Positions 42,351-48,999 of a stretch of DNA of 60,132 nucleotides are shown here, in pieces. Source of the DNA: an uncultured Dorea sp. (GTDB taxonomy: Bacteria > Bacillota > Clostridia > Lachnospirales > Lachnospiraceae); contig CAJUBG010000016.1 in assembly GCA_910584575.1 (NCBI GenBank), forward strand, positions 1-60,132, read 5' to 3'. Position numbers and translations under genes: made by a program. The notes beneath the pieces are model-generated. The model searched no databases. It saw nothing but the letters and a program-made list of their open reading frames with translations, and was not told the DNA's origin. How positions within the stretch are numbered: the first letter of the stretch is position 1; every line of letters starts with the position of its first letter.

Positions 42351-42980
42351 ATGAAGATGGCAGTAGTTTGTGCAAATGGTAAGGCAGGAAGGTTGATTAC
42401 AAAGGAGTCTGTGGACAGAGGTTTTGACGTTACGGCGATTGTAAGGGGCGAGAATAAATCAGCGGCTCAGAAGTCAGTGGATAAGGATATTCTTGATATC
42501 CAGGCAAAAGATTTGGAAGGATTTGACGTGGTTGTAGATGCTTTTGGGGCATGGACACAAGAAACGCTTAATCTTCACAGTACGACATTGGAGATTTTGT
42601 GCAACGCTCTTTCTGGAACGGACACCCGTTTGCTGGTTGTCGGCGGCGCGGGAAGCCTGTATGTGAATCCAGAGCATACGGCTTGTGTGTCTGATGGGCC
42701 GGATTTTCCCGACATGTTTAAGCCTTTAGCGGCGGCTATGGCAGAAGCATTGTCTAAGCTGCGCCAGAGGAATGACGTAAAATGGACATATATCAGCCCT
42801 GCCGCAGATTTTCAGGCAGAAGGAGAGCGCAGCGGACAGTATATTCTTGGCGGCGAGGAATTGACCCTCAATGAGAGGGGAGAGAGTATCATCAGCTATG
42901 AGGATTATGCAGTCGCCATGGTGGATGAGATTGAAAGCGGTAATCATATTGGACAGAGGATTTCTGTGGTAAGAAAATAG
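42351..42980 (+). CDS. NAD(P)-binding protein, NmrA/YwnB-like
   Basis: A 209-aa Rossmann-fold protein of the atypical short-chain dehydrogenase group: MKMAVVCANGKAGRLITKESVDRGFDVTAIVRG (a GxxGxxG variant), DVVVDAFGAW, LLVVGGAGSLYVNP and WTYISPAADF. Similar proteins (YwnB, flavin-reductase-like) respond to redox stress or bind NADPH; catalysis is unproven. AAGGAGG lies before the ATG, and a strong promoter with palindromes precedes it. The next gene begins 9 bp after its stop. Confidence 0.87.
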   Translation: MKMAVVCANGKAGRLITKESVDRGFDVTAIVRGENKSAAQKSVDKDILDIQAKDLEGFDVVVDAFGAWTQETLNLHSTTLEILCNALSGTDTRLLVVGGAGSLYVNPEHTACVSDGPDFPDMFKPLAAAMAEALSKLRQRNDVKWTYISPAADFQAEGERSGQYILGGEELTLNERGESIISYEDYAVAMVDEIESGNHIGQRISVVRK

Positions 42981-42989
42981 GTGAAAATG

Positions 42990-43850
42990 ATGAGGGATAA
43001 AGACGGGCGCAGACAGGTGGCAGAGTGGCTTCGTGAAGCAGAGGCCGTGGTAATCGGGGCGGGAGCAGGGCTTTCCGCTTCGGCGGGCTTCACTTATACA
43101 GGAGACAGATTTCAACGGTATTTTCAGGATTTTATCGACAAGTACAGGTTTCGGGATATGTATTCCGGAGGTTTCTATCCATTTGAAACGTGGGAGGAAT
43201 ATTGGGCGTATTGGAGTCGGTATATTTATATTAACCGGTATATGGATGCGCCGAAGCCAGTTTACAAAAGACTGTTCGAGCTTATGAGGGATAAGGATTA
43301 TTTCGTGATTACTACAAATGTAGACCACTGTTTTCAAAAAGCAGGGTTTGATAAGGAACGGCTTTTTTATACCCAGGGAGATTATGGGCTTTTCCAATGT
43401 AGTGAGCCTTGCTGCCAGGAAACGTTTGATAATGAAGATGTGGTTCGCAGAATGGTGGAGGGGCAGAAGAAAATGCGGATACCGGATGAGCTTTTGCCCG
43501 TCTGTCCCCATTGTGGGAAGCCCATGGCCATGAATCTTCGCGCAGACAGTCGTTTTGTGGAGGATGAAGGATGGCATAGGGCATCAGAGAGGTATGGGAA
43601 TTTTCTGCGTACAAGGGGTGAAAAGAGGGTTTTGTTTCTGGAGCTTGGGGTCGGGGGAAATACGCCGGGGATTATTAAATATCCCTTCTGGCGGATGACT
43701 ATGGCGAATCCGAGGGCGGCGTATGCCTGTATTAATTATGGGGAGGCTGTCTGTCCGAAGGAAATTGAGGGGCAGTCGGTATGTATAAATGGAGATATTG
43801 GAGAGCTTCTTGGTGACCATATCCTTCAATTTCCCTGGGTTAGAGGATAG
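42990..43850 (+). CDS. SirTM-like sirtuin (probable ADP-ribosylating type), stand-alone
   Basis: A 286-aa Sir2-fold protein, divergent from the canonical sirtuin at 26024. NAD loop VIGAGAGLSASAGFTYTG, VITTNVDHCFQKAGFD, then YTQGDYGLFQCS where canonical sirtuins have (L/T)HG: the catalytic His is Gln. CPHCG gives part of a zinc site. This pattern matches the SirTM class, described as protein ADP-ribosyltransferases linked to macrodomain, GcvH-like and lipoate ligase genes; none of those is adjacent. AGGTG precedes two in-frame ATGs (42987 and 42990). The stop codon lies within a remnant of proC on the opposite strand, so the C-terminus may be trimmed. Confidence 0.85.
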   Translation: MRDKDGRRQVAEWLREAEAVVIGAGAGLSASAGFTYTGDRFQRYFQDFIDKYRFRDMYSGGFYPFETWEEYWAYWSRYIYINRYMDAPKPVYKRLFELMRDKDYFVITTNVDHCFQKAGFDKERLFYTQGDYGLFQCSEPCCQETFDNEDVVRRMVEGQKKMRIPDELLPVCPHCGKPMAMNLRADSRFVEDEGWHRASERYGNFLRTRGEKRVLFLELGVGGNTPGIIKYPFWRMTMANPRAAYACINYGEAVCPKEIEGQSVCINGDIGELLGDHILQFPWVRG

Positions 43851-43899
43851 CGCCGCCCATGTTGCCGCAGCCGATGACTCCTATTTTTGGTGTAACCAT
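43840..43899 (-). pseudogene. Remnant of proC (pyrroline-5-carboxylate reductase), first 18-19 codons only
   Basis: Reading the minus strand from 43899: a perfect AGGAGGT ribosome site, then MVTPKIGVIGCGNMGGAIL and a stop. KIGVIGCGNMGGAI is the Rossmann-loop start of ProC (normally ~265 aa). Everything after Ile18 is gone and is replaced by the antisense of the sirtuin gene's end. It sits 13 bp after the thiazoline-carboxylate hydrolase gene, so it was probably the next gene of that operon. Confidence 0.8.
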
Positions 43900-43912
43900 A
43901 AATATATACCTC

Positions 43913-44617
43913 CTAATTTTTTTCAGGATAGATTCCTGTCAGTGCGTCCAGATATTCCGAACCAAAAGTATCCGTAAAGTCCTTAAGCGCCAGCTCTACT
44001 GCTTTTTCCCCATCCTTACCTAATGTCTCGGTCAGAGTCTTGCTGATGGTATGCTTAAGGTGTGCGGTATGGAAATTAAAGTCCTTCATGCAGGAGGTCC
44101 CAAGCTCTCGTTTTTTAGCCGCAAGCATGGCATTTTCTTCAGGGGTAAGGGGATGGCCCCAGTCGAACTCACAGCGTTCTCCGCCCCAACTCATGGCCGT
44201 GGCTGTGGGCGTGCAGACAAAATCAGAGCGAAAGCCCTGGTAAACAGCATTGTCAACGTTGACGCAATAGAGCTTGCCGTATTCGGTTAGTCCATGCTTT
44301 TTCCATGCGTCACACCAGGCGCACCTGGATATGTAGGTCTTAAGCGTAGGCTCTGTCTGAAGCTGTCCGAATTCCATCTGTCCTTCATAATCAGGCTTCC
44401 ATTCACCGTAAGCCTGATTGGTCATTGTGGTCAGCTCATCCCCATGTGCCAGGGCATTGGCAGCCATACGCCGGCCCCGTTCATTTCCGTAAATGGTCAT
44501 GCCGGAAAGGATTGCCTTACGTCCCGCGTCGCCGCATAGTTCAATCGCGCGTTTGGCGAGAAATGCGAAAAGTACGGCGTGGTGTTCTATTTTGCAGCAA
44601 ACAGATTCATTTTCCAT
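43913..44617 (-). CDS. L-2-amino-thiazoline-4-carboxylic acid hydrolase family protein
   Basis: A 234-aa soluble protein resembling the ATC hydrolase family (PF14196): helical N-terminus HHAVLFAFLAKRAIELCGDAGRKAILSGMTIYGNERGRRMA, SRCAWCDAWKKHGLTEYGKLYCVNVDNAVYQGF and CEFDWGHPLTPEE. In Pseudomonas the enzyme opens ATC to S-carbamoylcysteine; many clostridial relatives have unknown substrates. AAGGAGA precedes the ATG. The following gene on this strand (proC) has been truncated. Confidence 0.82.
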   Translation of the reverse strand: MENESVCCKIEHHAVLFAFLAKRAIELCGDAGRKAILSGMTIYGNERGRRMAANALAHGDELTTMTNQAYGEWKPDYEGQMEFGQLQTEPTLKTYISRCAWCDAWKKHGLTEYGKLYCVNVDNAVYQGFRSDFVCTPTATAMSWGGERCEFDWGHPLTPEENAMLAAKKRELGTSCMKDFNFHTAHLKHTISKTLTETLGKDGEKAVELALKDFTDTFGSEYLDALTGIYPEKN

Positions 44618-44683
44618 TCAAATCGTCTCCTTTTTCTTTATAATATAGAGTGTACCATTTTTTTTGGAGTATTTCTATATTTT

Positions 44684-44712
44684 TGTAACCTTTTTGCTGT
44701 TTGGGCTGTACT
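44684..44712 (+). promoter_or_regulatory. Candidate ECF-sigma (autoregulated) promoter
   Basis: TGTAACC, 16-bp spacer, TGTACT, 52 bp before the sigma factor start. An AAC-containing -35 with a GTA/GTC-type -10 is characteristic of ECF sigma promoters and suggests the sigma factor activates its own gene. Confidence 0.65.
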
Positions 44713-44763
44713 ATTAGTGAAAGGCTTTTCAAATAACTTTACCCAATCATAAAAGGAGTGCTC

Positions 44764-45246
44764 ATGAGACAACCGGTTCAAGAGTTGTTTGAAGACTATC
44801 AGAACAATCTCTATGCGGCTGCGTTTAATGTCTGCAAAAATGCAGAGGACGCGAAGGATGTGGTTCAGGATACCTTCATTCAATATTACTCATTAAAAAA
44901 AGATTTTGACAGCGAGCAGCACATTCGTGCATGGCTTTTTAGAGTGGCGATTAACAGGGCAAAGAATATGAACCGTACATTCTGGAGAAGGAATAAAAAG
45001 TCCCTGGAGGATTACATGGAGACGTTGGTATTTGAAACTCCGGAATCGGAGGAATTGTTCGAGACAGTTATGAAGCTTCCGGAGAAATACCGTATTGTGA
45101 TTCATCTATTTTATTATGAGGATTATAATGTAAATGAGATTGCGGATATTTTGAAGATATCTCAAAGCAATGTCAAGGCCAGGCTGTCACGGGGACGTTC
45201 GCTGCTCAAAGAACGATTACAGGAGGAATGGAACGATGACGAATAA
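44764..45246 (+). CDS. ECF-type RNA polymerase sigma factor
   Basis: A 160-aa sigma-70 family protein with only regions 2 and 4. Region 2 is about 8-75 (LYAAAFNVCKNAEDAKDVVQDTFIQYY, HIRAWLFRVAINRAKN). Region 4 is about 105-155 (LPEKYRIVIHLFYYEDYNVNEIADILKISQSNVKARLSRGRSLLKERL). It directs polymerase to stress-type promoters, probably including its own. AAAGGAG lies before the ATG. It overlaps the next gene by 11 bp, the usual arrangement with an anti-sigma factor. Confidence 0.94.
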   Translation: MRQPVQELFEDYQNNLYAAAFNVCKNAEDAKDVVQDTFIQYYSLKKDFDSEQHIRAWLFRVAINRAKNMNRTFWRRNKKSLEDYMETLVFETPESEELFETVMKLPEKYRIVIHLFYYEDYNVNEIADILKISQSNVKARLSRGRSLLKERLQEEWNDDE

Positions 45247-45826
45247 AGAAAAATATAAACAGGCGTTTTCGGTGTTACATCCCTCCGAAGACATTTACCT
45301 GGAGGTGGAAAGGATGGCTATTATGAGCAGAAAAGCAAGCTTCAGGACGGCTGCGGCATTTATGGCGGTTTGTCTGCTGATGGTATGCGCAGGAGGAATG
45401 GCGTATGCGGCGGATGTTGGAGGGATTCAGAGGACAATTCAGTTCTGGCTTAACGGAGAGATGACGAATGCGACATTTGAATATGATTCCGACGGAAATT
45501 ATGTGATATCGTATCCGTTGGAGGACGGTACTATGGGAGAACGCGGAGGCGGCGGGATTGCGTATGAAAAAGACGGAAGCGAACGGCCATTGACGGAAAA
45601 AGAGGTATTGGAACTCTTAAATGAACCTGAGGTGGTCTACGAGGACGACGGTACGGTCTGGGTATATTATTATGACCAGAAGATTGAGATTACGGATCGG
45701 TTTGAAGACGGGATATGCTATGTGGAGGTCTCAAATGGCGATAAAACGCTGTATATGACGATTAAGTACCAGGATGGATGGTGCTCTAGCCCACATAAAT
45801 ACCAGAGCCCGGATTCCTTTCATTAA
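45236..45826 (+). CDS. Putative membrane anti-sigma factor
   Basis: A 196-aa protein with a ~38-residue cytoplasmic N-terminus (KYKQAFSVLHPSEDIYLEVERM), one transmembrane helix (about 40-60, AAAFMAVCLLMVCAGGMAYA) and an extracellular domain rich in acidic and aromatic residues (EVVYEDDGTVWVYYYDQKIEITDRF). No zinc HxxxCxxC anti-sigma motif is present. The assignment rests on the overlap with the sigma gene, AGGAGG 9 nt upstream and the topology. The N-terminal segment would hold the sigma factor at the membrane until an envelope signal arrives. Confidence 0.72.
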   Translation: MTNKEKYKQAFSVLHPSEDIYLEVERMAIMSRKASFRTAAAFMAVCLLMVCAGGMAYAADVGGIQRTIQFWLNGEMTNATFEYDSDGNYVISYPLEDGTMGERGGGGIAYEKDGSERPLTEKEVLELLNEPEVVYEDDGTVWVYYYDQKIEITDRFEDGICYVEVSNGDKTLYMTIKYQDGWCSSPHKYQSPDSFH

Positions 45827-45830
45827 AACA

Positions 45831-45864
45831 AGGGGCTGTCTATGGGAAAGTGGACAGCCCTTTA
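45831..45864 (+). terminator. Terminator of the sigma/anti-sigma operon
   Basis: GGGCTGTC paired with GACAGCCC (45833-45840 and 45853-45860) with flanking A/T pairs and TTTAT after, directly behind the stop codon. Confidence 0.85.
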
Positions 45865-45866
45865 TC

Positions 45867-45895
45867 TTGACTAAATTGTAAAATGTGAATAGAAT
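45867..45895 (+). promoter_or_regulatory. Promoter of the second AAA/nuclease-fold gene
   Basis: TTGACT, 17-bp spacer, TAGAAT, about 54 bp before the GTG start. Confidence 0.7.
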
Positions 45896-45948
45896 GAAGT
45901 CAAGGAATCTTCATAAAGGTGGTAGGATATGCTAAGGAGGTGGAAGCT

Positions 45949-47550
45949 GTGGGAAAAGTGTTCAATGTCAGTGGGGATTGTAAGCCCAAACTGCATTATA
46001 TGGTAGATATTACCGAACGTCTTAAGAAGATAAAAGAGTTTGTAGACAGGGGAGAATATTTCGTTATGAACCGTGCGCGCCAGTATGGAAAGACTACCAC
46101 TCTGAGGGCGCTTAAGGGGTATCTGCAGGAGGAATATACAGTAATCAGCCTTGATTTTCAGAAGCTTGGCGCCCATGTATTCAGGGATGAAAATACATTT
46201 TCTCTTGTATTCGCCAGATATTTTTTGAATGAACTTAAGAGGGACAAACAAAGCCTGAAAGATGGGATGAAAGAGATTACATGTGAAATACAGGAGATTG
46301 TGCAGGCAGAAAAGAATAATTTTAATCTCTTTGAGCTGTTTTTAAAGCTTGACAGGATTTGTGACGAGTCGGATAAGCCAGTGGTTTTGCTGATTGACGA
46401 GGTAGATAATGCCGGAAATACTCAGGTCTTTTTTGATTTTTTGGCGCAGCTTAGAGGATGCTATCTTGACAGGGATGAGACGCCAACCTTCCGTTCTGTA
46501 ATCCTGGCAGGAGTCTATGATATTAAGAATTTAAAATTGAAAATTAGGGCGGATGGTGAACATCATACCAATAGTCCATGGAATATCGCGGCAGATTTTG
46601 ACGTGGATATGAGCCTTTCTGAATCAGGAATTGCCGGAATGTTAAAGGAATATGAGCAGGATTTTCAAACAGGCATGGATATCGGGGATATGGCAGAACT
46701 ACTCTTTGATTATACTTCGGGCTACCCCTACCTTGTCTCCCGTCTCTGTAAACTGATGGATGAATATATTGTGGGAAGCGAAGATTTTCCGGACAAAAAA
46801 GAGGTGTGGACAAAAGAGGGATTCCTTACGGCTGTGCGAAGATTATTGACGGAGGAAAACACGTTATTTGAATCTCTGGATCATAAACTCATCGATTATC
46901 CGGAATTAAAAGAGATGCTTAAGGATTTGCTGCTCAAGGGGAGGACAATCGAGTATGTTCCTGGAGATATGGGAATCCGGATGGCTGCAATGTTTGGTTT
47001 CGTTAAGGTGGAAAACGGGATGGTGTCCGTGGCGAACCGAATCTTTGAGACTCGCCTCTATAATGGCTTCCTTGCAGAGCAGGCGCGGCAGATGGAAATC
47101 GCTCAGTATGCGGCGGAAGAAAAGAACCAGTTTATTGTAGATGGGCAGTTAGATATGGAACGGGTAATCCGTAAATTTGTTTCACATTATACAGAGCTTT
47201 TTGGAAGTAACAATGAGAAATTTCTGGAGGATAACGGGCGGAGTATCTTTTTGCTGTATCTAAAACCCATCATCAATGGGACAGGGAATTACTATATTGA
47301 GGCAAGGACGAGAAATAATCGGCGGACGGATGTGATTATAGATTTTCGCGGACAGCAATCGGTGATAGAATTAAAGCTGTGGCGTGGCATGGAATATAAT
47401 CGGAGAGGCGAGGAACAGTTATTGGACTATCTGAGGGCGTATGATTTGAAAAAGGGATATATGATTAGTTTTAATTTTAATCAAAAGAAGCAGACAGGTG
47501 TGAACCGGATTGTATTGGGAGATAAGGTGCTGATTGAGGCGGTTGTATGA
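45949..47550 (+). CDS. AAA-like ATPase with C-terminal PD-(D/E)XK nuclease-fold domain
   Basis: A 533-aa protein. N-terminal AAA-like domain: KVFNVSGDCKPKLHYMVDITERL, P-loop variant MNRARQYGKTTTLRAL and Walker B PVVLLIDEVDNAG. Middle winged-helix-like region about 270-350. C-terminal nuclease core: RRTDVIIDFRGQQSVIELKLWRG (Asp...Glu-x-Lys). It is a different subfamily from the protein at 30003. The start is a GTG with a full AAGGAGGT site 7 nt upstream; the usual family N-terminus M-G-K-V-F-N-V begins exactly there. Function unknown; such proteins are numerous in gut Firmicutes. Confidence 0.85.
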   Translation: MGKVFNVSGDCKPKLHYMVDITERLKKIKEFVDRGEYFVMNRARQYGKTTTLRALKGYLQEEYTVISLDFQKLGAHVFRDENTFSLVFARYFLNELKRDKQSLKDGMKEITCEIQEIVQAEKNNFNLFELFLKLDRICDESDKPVVLLIDEVDNAGNTQVFFDFLAQLRGCYLDRDETPTFRSVILAGVYDIKNLKLKIRADGEHHTNSPWNIAADFDVDMSLSESGIAGMLKEYEQDFQTGMDIGDMAELLFDYTSGYPYLVSRLCKLMDEYIVGSEDFPDKKEVWTKEGFLTAVRRLLTEENTLFESLDHKLIDYPELKEMLKDLLLKGRTIEYVPGDMGIRMAAMFGFVKVENGMVSVANRIFETRLYNGFLAEQARQMEIAQYAAEEKNQFIVDGQLDMERVIRKFVSHYTELFGSNNEKFLEDNGRSIFLLYLKPIINGTGNYYIEARTRNNRRTDVIIDFRGQQSVIELKLWRGMEYNRRGEEQLLDYLRAYDLKKGYMISFNFNQKKQTGVNRIVLGDKVLIEAVV

Positions 47551-47572
47551 TGTGCTAAAATGGTGAAGAAAT

Positions 47573-47606
47573 AGGCGCAAGCAGCTAAATAACTTTACTT
47601 GCGCCT
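47573..47606. terminator. Bidirectional terminator between AAA/nuclease and toxin genes
   Basis: AGGCGCAAG paired with CTTGCGCCT, 16-nt loop, followed by GATTATTATTT; it lies between convergent stops at 47550 and 47612. Confidence 0.8.
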
Positions 47607-47611
47607 GATTA

Positions 47612-47875
47612 TTATTTATCATCATAGTGTCCTTTACAAGAAAGAATTGTAGTGTTATCCCCAACAGGTTTATATATAATACGGTTTTTTTCATCAATAC
47701 GCCGACTCCACCATCCGGACAGGAATCCAGATAGTGGTTCTGGATGCCCAAGCCCATCAAAAGGATTACGTTGAACATCTTTGATAAGTTTATTGATTCT
47801 TTTCAAAGTTTTTTGATCTTCTTTTTGCCAATCAAGATACTCTTGCCAAGCTTCATCTTCCCATAGAATGCCCAT
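47612..47875 (-). CDS. yoeB: YoeB/Txe-family ribosome-dependent mRNA interferase toxin
   Basis: An 87-aa RelE-fold toxin. YoeB features: EDEAWQEYLDWQKEDQKTLKRINKLIKDVQRNPFDGLGHPEPLSG, then GWWSRRIDEKNRIIY and a terminal GHYDD. The Glu, Arg and His of the active site are present (E in the helix region, SRRID, HY). It cleaves mRNA at the ribosome A site when free of antitoxin. It starts 3 bp after the antitoxin stop. Confidence 0.93.
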   Translation of the reverse strand: MGILWEDEAWQEYLDWQKEDQKTLKRINKLIKDVQRNPFDGLGHPEPLSGFLSGWWSRRIDEKNRIIYKPVGDNTTILSCKGHYDDK

Positions 47876-47878
47876 ATG

Positions 47879-48139
47879 TCATACCTCGATTAAATCATGT
47901 TCTTTTGGTATAGATTTACCGGATTCGATATTTGCAATACGTTGCTCTAATACTCGCATATTTGATTCGGAATAAAATGGGTCAGCCGTAATTTCAAATG
48001 GGATTTTGTTTTGTCTGACCACAGCTTTTGTGAACATTGTGATTGCGGTTGTCATATTTATTCCCATATCTTCAAAAAGAATTTCAGCCTGCTTTTTCAG
48101 TTTTTCATCCATACGGATTGTTATACTTGTAGTTGCCAT
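47879..48139 (-). CDS. RelB/DinJ-family antitoxin
   Basis: An 86-aa protein with a ribbon-helix-helix N-terminus (TTSITIRMDEKLKKQAEILFEDMGINMTTAITMFTKAVVRQNKIPF), typical of RelB/DinJ, and a flexible C-terminus that should wrap the toxin. It is paired with a YoeB toxin, whose classical partner is YefM. The dimer should bind the palindromes in its promoter and repress the pair. AAAGGGGTG lies before the ATG. Confidence 0.92.
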   Translation of the reverse strand: MATTSITIRMDEKLKKQAEILFEDMGINMTTAITMFTKAVVRQNKIPFEITADPFYSESNMRVLEQRIANIESGKSIPKEHDLIEV

Positions 48140-48155
48140 ATTCTACACCCCTTTC

Positions 48156-48207
48156 GTATTTACATACTATACTAATAGAAGAATTATGTCAATACATAGT
48201 ATTTACA
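48156..48207 (-). promoter_or_regulatory. Promoter and operators of the toxin-antitoxin pair
   Basis: Minus strand TTGACA (48192-48187) with TATAGT (48171-48166), spacer 15 bp. Palindromes GTAT-TTAC-ATAC (48156-48167) and AATAC-ATA-GTATT (48191-48203) flank it, and GTATTTACA occurs twice in direct orientation (48156 and 48199). This is typical of antitoxin autoregulation. Confidence 0.6.
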
Positions 48208-48219
48208 AGTTGGGGAAAT

Positions 48220-48999
48220 TTATAATGTTTCATCTTCTTCATCTTCCGCCTCTGCTGTTTCCGGACTTCCTAAGGGCTCTCCTTTTGTTTGCACCCTACT
48301 TCGCAGGAAGTTATCATCACGCTGCTTTTCCGATTCGTCCTGGGTCTGACGGACTTTTCCATCCCCCAATACTTCTCTGGTACGCATATCCAACATGACC
48401 TGCAGCTCATTGCACAGTTGCCTCTCTTTCGCCTCTTTTCTAAGCAGGCGGCTGTTCAAAGCATCCATCCTCTTATTTTCCCGGTTGAACTCCTCCGGCA
48501 GAAGTTCATTCTGACATTCCTTCATCCGCTTCAGCTCAGTACGTTCAGCCTCCTGGTCCAGAAAGCCGAAGGCATCCTGTAATGTCTGGTGTCCCTGCCT
48601 GTGGATGAGCATTTTCATATTTTTGAGAAATACAGCGCTCTTTTTTGGTCCGGACATCTCGTAGAAAAATGCCTGATTGTGAAATGGAACCTCAGACGCA
48701 TATAACTTCTTCCGGTCATTGTTATTAACCTTCTTCATAGTGGATGGGTTCAGATGTTTTTCCTTCTCCGTATGCACGGGAGTACCAGGCGCCTCAAAAG
48801 CCTCCAGTATGAGCCCCTCCTTATCCAGCCCCCGTTTTCCATCCTTCTTCACATAATCCAGTTTGCCAAAAGAATTTTTAATTTCATAGACCTTGTCGTC
48901 CTTGTCGTTTTCTATGTCTTTACAAGTCTCCCTGTGCAGAATCGCCTGTCCGGATTCCCACCGTTCTTTCTTTTGTTCGTCTTTAAAATAAATGCCCAT
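48220..48999 (-). CDS. Charged helical protein of unknown function, third gene of the minus-strand eCIS-linked operon
   Basis: I do not recognise this 259-aa protein. It is very hydrophilic. The N-terminal ~150 residues are mixed (GIYFKDEQKKERWESGQAI, KVYEIKNSFGKLDYV, PFHNQAFFYEMSGPKKSAVFLKNMKMLIHRQGHQTLQDAFGFLDQEAERTEL). The rest is predicted coiled coil rich in E, K and R, ending in an acidic tail (ETAEAEDEEDETL). No signal peptide or membrane helix. It overlaps the end of the ATPase gene by 17 bp, so the two are co-translated. Being linked to the injection-system ATPase, it may be an adaptor or cargo-related factor; this is inference. The start could also be at 49008. Confidence 0.7.
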   Translation of the reverse strand: MGIYFKDEQKKERWESGQAILHRETCKDIENDKDDKVYEIKNSFGKLDYVKKDGKRGLDKEGLILEAFEAPGTPVHTEKEKHLNPSTMKKVNNNDRKKLYASEVPFHNQAFFYEMSGPKKSAVFLKNMKMLIHRQGHQTLQDAFGFLDQEAERTELKRMKECQNELLPEEFNRENKRMDALNSRLLRKEAKERQLCNELQVMLDMRTREVLGDGKVRQTQDESEKQRDDNFLRSRVQTKGEPLGSPETAEAEDEEDETL

